In this document: piece after piece, positions 27,989 to 36,963 of the stretch
Layout of the letters: every line of letters starts with the position of its first letter
Position numbering within the stretch: position 1 is the first letter of the stretch
From: Pseudobdellovibrionaceae bacterium
Lineage (GTDB): Bacteria; Bdellovibrionota; Bdellovibrionia; Bdellovibrionales; Bdellovibrionaceae
Direction: 5' to 3'
Assembly (NCBI GenBank): GCA_016719575.1
Contig: JADJYV010000007.1
Location: 1-64,000 of the forward strand
Length of the DNA stretch: 64,000 bases
The notes under the pieces: generated by a model
Told to the model about the DNA's origin: nothing
The model's database searches: none
What the model saw: the letters and a program-made list of their open reading frames with translations, nothing else
Position numbers and translations under genes: made by a program

Positions 27989-28956
27989 CTAGGGTGTATT
28001 TGCCGGTTTTCGATTGCGCGCAGCCTCTTCATCGCGCACTTCTTGGACACTGCCTCGTATAAACATGCTTTTCTGCATCGCTTTCAACATCACAACTGTT
28101 TCATTCAGGGCCTCAACAGCTCTCTTTGTCGCCTGCGGCAACTCTGGGCCAATGGCCGTCAGGGCCGGCCCAAGAACTTTGAAGTCATTGGTTAGAATTG
28201 CTAGGTTTTTAGTCATCTTTCCCAAATCCTTGGCAAGTTCAGGATTTTCGCGATTCAGCTCTGGCAAAATTGTATTTAATTCCTGTGTCGTGATCGCCAG
28301 ATTGGCGACCACATTTTGCAAGTTGCCCTTGTATGTTGCCTGCTTGCTGAGTTTAGTCATTTCAGTTGCCATCGTATCAACATTGGCGAGCAAAGGGTCC
28401 AGACGATCAAAATCCGAACCAAAGATTGAGTTCTGTCTTTGCTCGTTAAGGCAGAAACCATTACTCCTAAATTTTCAAGTGTTGAACTCAATTTTTCTAG
28501 GTGACTGCCCAGAGCCTTACCACTGAGTAAAGACATGACATCCGTGGTGTCATGAGAAGCAAGCTCTGTATTTTGTGCCAAACGAGGAGAATCCTCAGAA
28601 CCCACTGTCACCTCTAGCACGCGGTCACCAATTATAAACGGACGCACGAGTTGCGCGCTACTGTCTTGTTTAATCCGTTCTTGAAATTTTCCCAAAACAT
28701 AAAAACTGACCCGAATCGAATTGTCATTTTGAAGCTCGACATCCTCAACCGCTCCCGCCCTGAGACCTGCGATCAATACCTGCGTTCCATTATGAACTCC
28801 ATCAGCCGACTTAAATCGAGTTGAATAATAAACTTTTGTCTCAAACCACCCTTGTTTGACCGCGACACTCACAGCCGTCAAAATAACACCCACAACAGTG
28901 AAGATTACAAAGATTCCTGCGACTCGTTCAAGTTTATTGAACTTATTAGTTCTCAT
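27989..28956 (-). CDS. mlaD: MlaD/MCE-domain protein, one frameshift
   Basis: A single N-terminal membrane anchor (residues about 13-33) precedes an MCE domain (VYYSTRFKSADGVHNGTQVLIAGLRAGAVEDVEL). A frame change near 28420 leads into a long helical C-terminus (ATEMTKLSKQ..., ending KPANTP). MlaD binds phospholipid in the periplasm as part of a retrograde lipid transport complex. It overlaps mlaF by four bases. The long coiled tail is longer than in E. coli MlaD. Confidence 0.85.
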
Positions 28957-29675
28957 AAATGAACCACCCTTTTTTCTTGATCCACTCTTTGTAAATACAG
29001 TTGACCACCATCAATGTGAACTATTTGATAACTAAAAAGATTCATATATTTCTCATCATAGGAACTCATAAAAATGTGTTTTATAAAACCCTCTTTGCGA
29101 AGATTATGAATGTAATCAACAAATGTATGGAGTGTGTCTTGACCAAGTCCTACTGACGGATCATCCATCAGCAGTAACTGTGGTCGCATGACCAGGGCTC
29201 TTAACAAACAAGCCAATTTGCGCACCCGCCCAGGAATATGTGCCGGTCTCTCATCTGAAAACTTTTTAATATCGAAAATATTGATAATTTCGTTGACCCG
29301 ATCTTTTGCTTCTTTATCTGGTAAAACTTTATGGTAGGACAACGGCAAAATGAGATTATCGAAAATCGTGCGATTGCTAATAAGACCACCGTAATCAAAA
29401 GTATATCCCATGGCTAAGCGGTACGGTAGAAATTCCTCAAAGGTTAACTCAAGAACATTTACATCATTGAAATATAATAAACCCGACTGAGGCATTTCGA
29501 GTCCTGCCAAAATTTGCAGCAAGGTTGACTTTCCTTGCCCCTCTATCCCTTTGATCCACACAATTTCATTCATTGGAAAATCAAAATCAGTGTTTTTCAA
29601 AATTGGATCGTGACCTTCATGAGTGAAGTTCAAACCTTCGAATTTAATACTTTCAATATTTGGAAAAACTCCCAT
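28953..29675 (-). CDS. mlaF: MlaF-type ABC ATPase with degenerate signature
   Basis: 240 residues. Walker A GIEGQGKST (residues 43-51) is good and Walker B is LLLMDDPSVGL, with Asp where the catalytic Glu normally stands. The LSGGQ signature is replaced by HIPGRVRKL, and the H-loop His is replaced by the Ser-rich FMSSYDE. Its place between mlaE and mlaD gives the identity. Overlapping start/stop (TAATG) with mlaE and ATGA with mlaD show tight coupling. Confidence 0.82.
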   Translation of the reverse strand: MGVFPNIESIKFEGLNFTHEGHDPILKNTDFDFPMNEIVWIKGIEGQGKSTLLQILAGLEMPQSGLLYFNDVNVLELTFEEFLPYRLAMGYTFDYGGLISNRTIFDNLILPLSYHKVLPDKEAKDRVNEIINIFDIKKFSDERPAHIPGRVRKLACLLRALVMRPQLLLMDDPSVGLGQDTLHTFVDYIHNLRKEGFIKHIFMSSYDEKYMNLFSYQIVHIDGGQLYLQRVDQEKRVVHL

Positions 29676-30507
29676 TACACGACTCCCAATTCCTGTAGCT
29701 GCTTAAGATAAAATAAGGCTGTGACTGTCAAATTAAAAACAGTGACATAAATCACACTATTTACGACGGCTTGAGTAGTTACCTGTGGCACCTCATGCGG
29801 GCTTTTTTAACCAGCAGCCCTTGGTAACAGCAGACAACAAAAATAATCATTCCACTAAATCCATTTTTAGCGAGGAAAATAAAAAAATCTTCTTTTGCAA
29901 ATCCTCGCGCTAAAGATTCCAAATAAAAGGAAAAAGGCATGTCTTGTAAAAAGCGAGTGATTGCGAAGCCACCAAGCAGGGCTACAACGTTAAAGATGAA
30001 CGCCAAACAGAGAACACTGATGACACCACCGATGACTCGAGGAAAAACAATAAAACTCAGGGGGTTGATACCCATGCTTTCAAGGGCTTCAATTTCACGA
30101 TTGGCTCGCATATTGCCAACTTCGCTCGCTACTGCCGTGCCAGATCTAGCCACCACCACAAGCGCCACCAGCAAAGGGCCCGCCTCGCGCACAATCATAA
30201 CAATTAGAAAATTTCCGATCATTTGCGTACCGCCAAGAAGACTGAGGTTGGCCATAGATTGCAGCACCAAAACACTTCCTGTCGCTAACGCCATGACCGA
30301 AACTAAAGGCACCGCCTGCCACCCCGTAAAATATATCTGCGCTGAAATCACACTGAAGACAGTCCGGAGTCCCTGCGCTTGATCCAAAATAGCAGCTCTA
30401 ATTGACAGATAAACCATCAACAGTACACGAGATGTGTATTCAATATTTTTTGTGATTGTCCGTCCCAAGGAACAAACCCTGGCATCAAGACGCATCCAAA
30501 GTGTCAT
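29675..30507 (-). CDS. mlaE: MlaE permease, frameshift near the C-terminus
   Basis: MlaE/YrbE core: GNFLIVMIVREAGPLLVALV, ARSGTAVASEVGNMRANREI, EALESMGINPLSF and PRVIGGVISVLC. After YQGLLVKK the frame breaks in a run of A at 29810. In the next frame SPHEVPQVTTQAVVNSVIYV and a last membrane segment continue to a TAA that overlaps the mlaF ATG. So the original gene ends at 29675, not at the early stop at 29779. GCGAGG precedes the ATG at 30507. Confidence 0.88.
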
Positions 30508-30575
30508 AAAACCTCGCTAGCTTTATGTGTTTCTTATCGGATGCGGGCAAAATAGCAGCATTGGACCTAGGTCAA

Positions 30576-31146
30576 TTAGTAGGCCCAAAGAGAATAAAAA
30601 AGTGACTTGAGGGCTTCAATCGCCCCTTCAGCCATACTTATGTCATAACGTCCAGCAACAACAGCGTGCTTAACAATATCGATATTCTCGGGATAAGCCC
30701 CCCGGAAGGTCTTGTAGGATCTATGCATGTGCTGCCTTGAGGTGACTAATAAAATATCCCGACAACGAAGAGCCTCTACTATTGGCAAACTTTGTTGAGC
30801 GTTTCCATAAGTTGTTTCAGACCTCTTTTCAAGAACAACATCGTCCTCGCTTAATGATCCGTAGAAGCTCCAAACGGGCATAATCTCGCGCAAACGAGAG
30901 TTTGGGTTGACTCCAGAAATAATCATTTTTTAATGTTTTGATTCGAAAGCAAATCAAAACCCGCACGCACCCTGCCGCTCCGCCAGTGAGTACAACGGCG
31001 CAGTCCGCGAACTGATTTGTCCCCCAGGACAAAACAGGTTCGGTAATGACGGCGCGGTACTCACTATAGAAACGAAAGAGCGTAGCCCATATCAAAATGA
31101 AAACGGCCCATGTACTAATCTTTTTAAAAAATGATTTTTGCGGCAT
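30576..31146 (-). pseudogene. YdcF/ElyC-like DUF218 protein, frameshifted
   Basis: N-terminal membrane segment (residues about 11-27), then ADCAVVLTGGAGR, the DUF218 hallmark. The frame changes around 30960 and 30910, after which LIISGVNPNSRLREIMPVW, ETTYGNAQQS, DILLVTSRQHMHRS and a C-terminal YSLWAY follow. These proteins have been linked to envelope polysaccharide or carrier metabolism. It begins 1 base after ridA. Confidence 0.7.
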
Positions 31147-31147
31147 T

Positions 31148-31525
31148 TTAGCGATGAGCTAAAACCTCAATTTCAACATTTACGCCCTTCGGCAAGGCAG
31201 CAACAGCCACGGTCGAGCGAGCGGGAGGCTCTGCCGTAAATGACTTGGCGTAAACCTCGTTAACAGCCGCAAAGTCTTGCATATTCGTGATAAAAATTGT
31301 GGTCTTAACAATATTGGCAAAGCTCAGATCGGCGGCCTTTAAGACCCCTTCAATATTTTTCATCACCATTTCAGTTTGGACTTTGATGTCGCCAGTAAAA
31401 ACTTCATTCGTTTTTGGGTCGATGGGAATTTGGCCTGAACAAAACAAAAAGGACCCCATTTGCACAGCTTGAGAATATGGCCCGATCGCCTTTGGCGCCT
31501 GGTCTGTAGTAATAATTTTTTTCAT
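31148..31525 (-). CDS. ridA: RidA family enamine/imine deaminase
   Basis: 125 residues, full length. QAPKAIGPYSQAVQMGSFLF, SGQIPIDP and the C-terminal PARSTVAVAALPKGVNVEIE, which includes the substrate-binding Arg, are diagnostic. RidA hydrolyses reactive 2-aminoacrylate. GAGGAGAC precedes the ATG. First of a run ridA-ydcF-mlaEFD-lolC/E on the minus strand. Confidence 0.94.
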   Translation of the reverse strand: MKKIITTDQAPKAIGPYSQAVQMGSFLFCSGQIPIDPKTNEVFTGDIKVQTEMVMKNIEGVLKAADLSFANIVKTTIFITNMQDFAAVNEVYAKSFTAEPPARSTVAVAALPKGVNVEIEVLAHR

Positions 31526-31547
31526 CGTACGTCTCCTCGAAATATTC

Positions 31548-32038
31548 CTAGAAATAGAAAATAACAGCGGCTGAAAGCGGCGAATCGCCGATGGTTCTAA
31601 ATCTCACATCTCGCATTGAAACAACGCCGACTCCCCCCTGAAAACTAAAGCCAAGGTTCTCTAGGCCTGCCAAAAAAAATTCAGCACCAAAGAGGCCACT
31701 CAGGAAAAACCACTTTGTTTATCCGCATTTGATTCGCTATTGATAAGCCCCAGTTCCCCGCCCAAAAAGAAGTTCATATTGTCCTCTTTAAAAACGATAC
31801 GGCGAACACCACCATTAAAAGAAAATAACGAGTTGTCTTTCTTCGTATCAATCCCAAGCCCTCCAGTTATAGAGATTTCTGAGGTCGGATGGTAAGACAG
31901 AGCCATTGACGGCAAATTAATCGACGTGTCATTTTTCACACCGATACCCAAGCGACTCACCATCTCTTTGGCGGAAGCGACCTGAGTCCAAACCGTAAGA
32001 CTTAGAACTATGCTTAAAACTCTAGCTAAAACTCCCAT
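31548..32038 (-). CDS. Small outer-membrane beta-barrel protein, one frameshift
   Basis: ATG 32038 with AAAGGAGA upstream; signal peptide MGVLARVLSIVLSLTVWTQVASA. Beta strands follow (ISITGGLGIDTKKDNSLFSF, MNFFLGGELGLI). A run of T at about 31703 breaks the frame; the next frame continues LSGLFGAEFFLAG, QGGVGVV and ends AAVIFYF, the terminal aromatic of barrel proteins. About 163 residues when joined. Confidence 0.7.
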
Positions 32039-32150
32039 GAATTTCTCCTTTAACAGGGGCCCATTAAAGGCCATAACCACAAGACATTTCAAGCTCAAAT
32101 AGTTCTTGCCTCTCATTTATGTGCAGTTTAAGAAATAGTGAGTCAAATAA

Positions 32151-34040
32151 TCATGTGGGGCCGTAGCTCAGCTGGGAGAGCGCAACGCTGGCAGTGTTGA
32201 GGTCGTCGGTTCGATCCCGATCGGCTCCACCATTTGTCAAGCGACTCGAACGGGCGCCCGCTTGAAAATGTAAAAAATTTTTAGCCCCAATGAGATTCGA
32301 CTTAATAGCCTCTGAGATTAAAACCTCAGGGGCTTTTTTGTTTTTGGGGCCTTGGGTTCTATCCATAGACCCGTTTTTCTGACTTCTGCTAGAAAAAGAC
32401 ACAAAAAAAGAGGCGCTAGAGGAATGATCCCCTAACGCCGATTTGTAGTGAGCTTCGCCCACATGGAAATGAATTTCAAAACCATCTTTCATGATTTCAA
32501 TTTTATGCACGATCAATTTTATAATTTTAGACCTCATTTCAAGGTCCAACTCTCCTTTGCTGATGAGTTCACTTAACCCTTTCCGGAATAATTTAAAATC
32601 CTCAAGTTCAATTAATTTTTTACTGTCTTCCGAAGCAGGTTCATTGGCTTTCAAGTCTTTTTGAATTTGCTTCTGAGTTTTTTGCAAATCCCCAAGCTGG
32701 TCAATTAAAGGCTGTGGATCAATAGCTTCTGGAAGTTTAGCGATTCGTTCAGCCAATAAAGATATTTGCCGATCCAAAGCTTTAGATTTTTGATCCAATT
32801 CCTTAAGTCTTAAATCCTTTTCATCAACACCTTGAAGTGATTTCGCCCTTATCAGCAAGTCGTTAACGAATTCATCACTCATCACAAACCTTTTCACCTC
32901 ATCCCAGACAGCAGGTTCAATCTTTGCGGCAGGGATTCGTCTTGGCTTATGTGCTAGTAATTTTTGATTCAACGAGGCTTCGTTTTTCCTGGTCGCTAAA
33001 TGCTCATAATATCCAACTCGCTTTCCAGTGCCACCAGTAGCAGATGCTCCAGCCATACTTTCACCGCACTCTTTACAAACTAACAAGCCTGTCACAGTAA
33101 ATGGATATTTATTCGGGTGAGTTTTTCGTCGTGAACAGTTGTGATCTAGTATTTTCTGAACTCTATCAAATGTCACTTTATCAATGATGGGTTCCCACTG
33201 AGCTTTTGTTTCTTCCCAGCCGTTTTTAGTTTGATAGCGCTTAATACCGATATAAGATTTATTTCGCAAAACCCTGTAAACTGCATCGTATCTAATATGC
33301 TTTCCTCGGACTGAACCACCACCACGCACAAGTTTTGGTGTCGTGATGTTCATTTCATTTAAAGCTTTCGATGTTGAAGCTAGAGTCCCTTCTTTGATAA
33401 AGGTTTTGAAAAATAATTTCACAATCTCTACTTCTTCAGGAACTGGCTTTAAAACACCGGGCCGATCTGGATCAGTTGTGTAACCAAGCGGAAGGCTTCC
33501 GCCATTATAAAGACCTCGTTTGGCACGAGCTAAAAATGAATGTGATATCCTTTCAGCCGTTTGTTTTCGTTCAAATTCAGCGATTGACGCCATCAAATTT
33601 AAAACCATTGATCCAGCAGCACCCGATGTGTCAAAATTTTCCCGAATCGACATGAACTTACACTCGTTGTCCTCTAAAAACTCCTGCAAGATTGCAAAGT
33701 CCTTTGTTGAGCGTGAAAACCTTGAAAGCTCTGTCACCAGCACTAAATCAATTTCTCTTCGTTCAATAGCTTTAAGCATTTTTTGAAAACTTGGCCTGTT
33801 CATGTCTTTAGCTGAAATCCCAGGATCTGAATACACCGCTACGATTTCACCGAAAGGCTCGACCATATTTTTAAGTTTCACATACTCACGAAGTCGCTGT
33901 TCTTGATTTTTAATGGAACCTTCAGGGTTTTCAGCCTGCTCTTCGGTGCTGACACGCACATATGCTGCAATTCTAAAGTTATTCGACTTACTGTTTTTAG
34001 TTTGAAGAGATTTATTTTTTACACTTCTTTTAGAAATCAT
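32151..34040 (-). CDS. Large serine recombinase (intact)
   Basis: 629 residues. Resolvase domain: AYVRVSTEEQAENPEGS (nucleophile Ser), DPGISAKDMNRPSF, ELSRFSRSTKDF, EFERKQTAERI. Recombinase domain about 180-290; zinc ribbon LLVCKECGESMAGASATGGT; long coiled coil about 390-480. Clearly homologous to the frameshifted recombinase at 2094-3982. The last 25 residues, from GGADRDRTDD on, are read from the antisense of tRNA-Ala, so the frame crosses the integration junction. Likely the integrase/excisionase of the element. It overlaps the small upstream ORF by four bases. Confidence 0.92.
   Translation of the reverse strand: MISKRSVKNKSLQTKNSKSNNFRIAAYVRVSTEEQAENPEGSIKNQEQRLREYVKLKNMVEPFGEIVAVYSDPGISAKDMNRPSFQKMLKAIERREIDLVLVTELSRFSRSTKDFAILQEFLEDNECKFMSIRENFDTSGAAGSMVLNLMASIAEFERKQTAERISHSFLARAKRGLYNGGSLPLGYTTDPDRPGVLKPVPEEVEIVKLFFKTFIKEGTLASTSKALNEMNITTPKLVRGGGSVRGKHIRYDAVYRVLRNKSYIGIKRYQTKNGWEETKAQWEPIIDKVTFDRVQKILDHNCSRRKTHPNKYPFTVTGLLVCKECGESMAGASATGGTGKRVGYYEHLATRKNEASLNQKLLAHKPRRIPAAKIEPAVWDEVKRFVMSDEFVNDLLIRAKSLQGVDEKDLRLKELDQKSKALDRQISLLAERIAKLPEAIDPQPLIDQLGDLQKTQKQIQKDLKANEPASEDSKKLIELEDFKLFRKGLSELISKGELDLEMRSKIIKLIVHKIEIMKDGFEIHFHVGEAHYKSALGDHSSSASFFVSFSSRSQKNGSMDRTQGPKNKKAPEVLISEAIKSNLIGAKNFLHFQAGARSSRLTNGGADRDRTDDLNTASVALSQLSYGPT
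32157..32232 (+). tRNA. tRNA-Ala (anticodon GGC)
   Basis: 76 bases with encoded CCA. Acceptor GGGGCCG/CGGCTCC, D-arm TAGCTCAGCTGGGAGAGC, anticodon loop CTGGCAG (GGC), T-arm GTCGG-TTCGATC-CCGAT. Its 3' end is the left junction of the larger recombinase element. Confidence 0.97.
32307..32339 (+). terminator. Terminator after tRNA-Ala, inside the element
   Basis: AGCCTCTGAG / CTCAGGGGCT stem with an 8-base loop and T6. It lies on the element side of the junction, as after tRNA-Leu, and also within the 3' part of the recombinase frame on the other strand. Confidence 0.75.
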
Positions 34041-34240
34041 CGCTTGCTCCTTTTATTCTGCAAAAGGGGCTGTGCGTTTTGAATCGTTACAAACTCTTGG
34101 GAACGTGGGAACTGGCTATTTCTTTGTAGCAAGATTTCCCAAAGTTCGGCAAGTCTTTGTTCAAGTTCTAGATCAGATATTTTATTTAGTTTTCGTATAA
34201 TTTTATCACAAGCCCATTTTTGGCCCTTACCCATCCACAC
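34037..34240 (-). CDS. Small helical protein coupled to the recombinase
   Basis: 67 residues, charged and helical (KIIRKLNKISDLELEQRLAE then LWEILLQRN). Its stop overlaps the recombinase start (ATGA). The N-terminal extension of the other recombinase (EEVANIIYIELCQLQ) looks like the same module fused in frame, so it may be a recombinase partner such as a directionality factor. That role is a guess. Confidence 0.45.
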   Translation of the reverse strand: MWMGKGQKWACDKIIRKLNKISDLELEQRLAELWEILLQRNSQFPRSQEFVTIQNAQPLLQNKRSKR

Positions 34241-34412
34241 CTCTGCTTTGAAATTGATTGATATTTCGAGTCATAGTGCCTTTGAGTTGAATTACACATA
34301 TTGTTCCTTTCAGTTGTTTTCTTGCTTCAGTTTTTATTTTTGTTTTAATTCTTATCTTTTTACTTATTCTATCTATTCTATTATTTATTTTATTTCTTAT
34401 TCTTACTTTCTT

Positions 34413-34499
34413 CTCTCTCCGTAGTGGTCCGTGTCGCTGACCCCTTTCAATCGGAGAGTGGGAGGGGTCAGCGACCGAAGAGGACCACGGAGGAGAGAG
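34413..34499. repeat. Large interrupted inverted repeat (oriT/origin candidate)
   Basis: Nested arms: CTCTCTCC/GGAGAGAG (34413-34420, 34492-34499), GTGGTCC/GGACCAC (34424-34430, 34482-34488) and the perfect 12-base TCGCTGACCCCT/AGGGGTCAGCGA (34434-34445, 34463-34474). It sits between the recombinase block and the coupling-protein block. TGACCCCTTTC is shared with the hairpin at 4075. Confidence 0.7.
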
Positions 34500-34565
34500 T
34501 TCTTCGCTGTAAAGTTTTGATTTGTTTATTAAATTTTCATTGTAGAACACAGGGTTCACCCCCTG

Positions 34566-34592
34566 TCGGGTCAAACCTAGAGCTTGACCCGA
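34566..34592. repeat. Inverted repeat next to the large hairpin
   Basis: TCGGGTCAA (34566-34574) and TTGACCCGA (34584-34592), perfect nine-base arms, 9-base loop. No T tail, so more likely a protein-binding or nicking-site structure than a terminator. Confidence 0.6.
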
Positions 34593-34626
34593 TGTTTGGG
34601 GTGTTATTGTATTTTCCAAGTTTAAT

Positions 34627-34899
34627 CTATTCACGGAAATTCCTTAATAGTGATTTTACTACGATATCGCCAATCACGGCTCCGATGATCCAAAGCCACA
34701 TACCGCTTCCTGCTTTATGCCAAATTTCTACTAAGACGTCTGTCACTAGCATTTTTTGTTTTTGATTAATAACATCTGCTAGAAGCACAGTCTCTTTGTA
34801 AAATCTGGTAAGCATCACGATTAAAAGAATCACTTTTAAATCCACAAATAGGAAAAACATTTCAAATTTTAGTAACATTGATTCATTTTTATTGAGCAT
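34627..34899 (-). CDS. Small inner-membrane protein of the mobile element
   Basis: ATG 34899 with GAGG upstream gives 90 residues: an N-terminal segment (LFVDLKVILLIVMLTRFY) and a C-terminal one (MWLWIIGAVIGDIVVKSLL), with a charged loop between. It overlaps the 3' end of the preceding gene by 11 bases. It may serve with the coupling ATPase at the membrane. Confidence 0.5.
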   Translation of the reverse strand: MLNKNESMLLKFEMFFLFVDLKVILLIVMLTRFYKETVLLADVINQKQKMLVTDVLVEIWHKAGSGMWLWIIGAVIGDIVVKSLLRNFRE

Positions 34900-35647
34900 A
34901 TTTGACCTCACTTTCTGCACCCGAGCTTGGGGTGCTTTGATTGATAATTTGTAAACCATTGCCTAGGAGAACTTCACCCAGTGACATGAATTTAAATTTT
35001 GATGTCATCCCGAAGCCGCCTAAAAGACTTTGAATTTTATTTCTGATGGCATCGCTCGAAGTGATGTAAACCACGGACTCAAAATCTTTGGCTAAACGGT
35101 ATTTTAAGATTAACTCCCGATAACGCCGTTCAGACTTTGCCGTGAGTTCCAATTCCAGCGCCATCTTGCCACTCATATCAGTTATGATGGCATCAGGCTT
35201 CACACCTAAATGACTCTTAAATCTACAAAAATGTTCACCCAACACAAAACTCATGTCAGGTCTTTGAACTTTGAAAGATAAAAGCACATCCACCAAAAGT
35301 AAATCATGTTCAATTGAAAAAGGCTGAAGCCTCACGGGTTCAGGATGAAACTCAACATCAGAAAATCTTTTTTGAAGTTCCCGAATTCCAAGCCTGCTGA
35401 TTTGATAAACCACCGAGATTACTTTTTTATCCATCCCAGTAATAAATCGTGGTAGTTTTGTTTTTGTTATAAACCCGCATTGCTCCAATTTTGACAATCG
35501 ATTAATGATCGTTGGTTTCGCGTTGCCTGCAAAAAATACTTTCGCTAGTTGTGGAAAACTCATCAAAGTAAAATCATAAAGCCCTTTCAAAATAAAAAAA
35601 TCCCGCTCCGTGAGTATCACGGATGGTTGTTTGTTTAGATTTTGCAT
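34889..35647 (-). CDS. Replication-relaxation (Replic_Relax)-like winged-helix protein
   Basis: 252 residues. N-terminal winged helix: LTERDFFILKGLYDFTLMSF then PQLAKVFF..., INRLSKLEQCGFI, YQISRLGIRELQ. A middle domain with EHDLLLVDVLL and PDAIITD...ALELELTAKSERRY resembles a nuclease-like fold (D...ELE...K). This matches the general plan of Replic_Relax proteins of mobilisable plasmids and ICEs, which help expose the transfer or replication origin. It is directly upstream of the small membrane protein and 5 bases downstream of the coupling ATPase. Confidence 0.6.
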   Translation of the reverse strand: MQNLNKQPSVILTERDFFILKGLYDFTLMSFPQLAKVFFAGNAKPTIINRLSKLEQCGFITKTKLPRFITGMDKKVISVVYQISRLGIRELQKRFSDVEFHPEPVRLQPFSIEHDLLLVDVLLSFKVQRPDMSFVLGEHFCRFKSHLGVKPDAIITDMSGKMALELELTAKSERRYRELILKYRLAKDFESVVYITSSDAIRNKIQSLLGGFGMTSKFKFMSLGEVLLGNGLQIINQSTPSSGAESEVKYAQ

Positions 35648-35652
35648 TTCGT

Positions 35653-36963
35653 TTACCCCTGTATCCTAAATGGCGATCTTAAAAACTGGATCTCCTCTAC
35701 AATGGCGTCACCGTTATTGATGAAACTGATAACGCCACGGCCTTGCGAGTAGTTTTTAAGATTGTTTGGATGGATCTTGTAAGCTTCAGATTGGCGGATG
35801 TTAAGGCTGCCTGATTTATCATAATCACCGAATAAATCTTTTTCCGCCCTTTCTGTAGCCTCAATGATATCTAAAGTACCTAAGTGCTTTGCAAAAAAGT
35901 CCGCAGTGATAGGGTCATTTACCCCAAGGATACATTTGATGTTCGTATTTGTATGAATGGCTTGGGCAAAAGAATCACTCACAGCTGACAAGTCCCCCAT
36001 GCTTTGATGGGAAATATGGACCGCAATTTTTGCACTCCTTGCCTTATTTAAAAGTCCTAAAAAGCCAGGATACACAAAACTTCCAAACTCATCTAAAAAT
36101 AAACTTGAAAACTCTTTGTCACCTATGGCCTCACGACGTGCAATGCTCCATGCGATTTCTTGTAAAAAGATTTTCCCTAAAATACTTGCTGACTGCTGAT
36201 ACAAAAGAGTAGGTAGCAGTATGACAGCAACACTCGGAGAATTTTGTTTAGTGATGCTAGGACATAAAATTTCACTTAAAGAAAAATTATCTTTTCCCTC
36301 AACTGGTTCGTTCAGGATTTCCGACAATTCGCCGTGAGCCAATGGCGCGATCTGTGCCAAAAAACCAGAAAACTTTTCTTGACGATCGTAAAACTTCTGA
36401 TTTAAAAACTGAGACATCTCACCTTCAAAGTTTTTTGTTAAATTCTCCGACACGCCTAAGAATAGCTCTGATAATTTACCGTCATCCGTTAAAGCTTCAA
36501 AAAGAGTTTTAAAATTAACCTCCTGATTGAAAAAATCTTTTTGAGCGTGGATGAGCTTTACAACGAAGTGGCAGGCTTTTTCTGAAACCACCTTAAAATA
36601 GGTATTATCAAATTCAAGACTTGAAAAAATCCTATCCACAATCTGCTGACTTGATCCGTGTTTTAGAGGATTCGTCGTTTTTGATTCCTCGATATTGGCT
36701 ATATCAAAATAGCAAATATCTTCATTTAACCCCTCTTCACTGTTTACAGCTTTAAGTAAGTCATAAATGGATTTATCGCCCTTACCATCAATTAAAATAG
36801 TTCGATTGCCTTGAAACAGATCCTGCATCATCCATGGAATGATAACACTTTCTGTTTTTCCACGGCCTGTTGAAACGATAACTTGAACATGACCGCATCT
36901 TAAATAATTTGGAACAGCGATCTTAATTCCATCATTTGTTTTACCGATTAATATTTCGCTCAT
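35653..36963 (-). CDS. Type IV coupling protein-like ATPase (VirD4/TraG/TraD type)
   Basis: 436 residues. Walker A VSTGRGKTES (about residues 30-38); Walker B SSLFLDEFG; the coupling-protein motif KARSAKIAVHISHQSMGDL and TNTNIKCILGVNDPITADFF in the right order. It lacks an N-terminal membrane domain; the overlapping upstream gene supplies two membrane segments and may be its anchor. Such ATPases bring DNA-relaxase complexes to a secretion channel. No relaxase or channel gene is in the window. Confidence 0.82.
   Translation of the reverse strand: MSEILIGKTNDGIKIAVPNYLRCGHVQVIVSTGRGKTESVIIPWMMQDLFQGNRTILIDGKGDKSIYDLLKAVNSEEGLNEDICYFDIANIEESKTTNPLKHGSSQQIVDRIFSSLEFDNTYFKVVSEKACHFVVKLIHAQKDFFNQEVNFKTLFEALTDDGKLSELFLGVSENLTKNFEGEMSQFLNQKFYDRQEKFSGFLAQIAPLAHGELSEILNEPVEGKDNFSLSEILCPSITKQNSPSVAVILLPTLLYQQSASILGKIFLQEIAWSIARREAIGDKEFSSLFLDEFGSFVYPGFLGLLNKARSAKIAVHISHQSMGDLSAVSDSFAQAIHTNTNIKCILGVNDPITADFFAKHLGTLDIIEATERAEKDLFGDYDKSGSLNIRQSEAYKIHPNNLKNYSQGRGVISFINNGDAIVEEIQFLRSPFRIQG

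Noticed and set aside
34227..34634. 135-residue minus-strand frame as a gene
   Set aside because: Half of it is the large inverted repeat and the rest is a low-complexity K/I/R tract; no ribosome site. The DNA structure explains it better.
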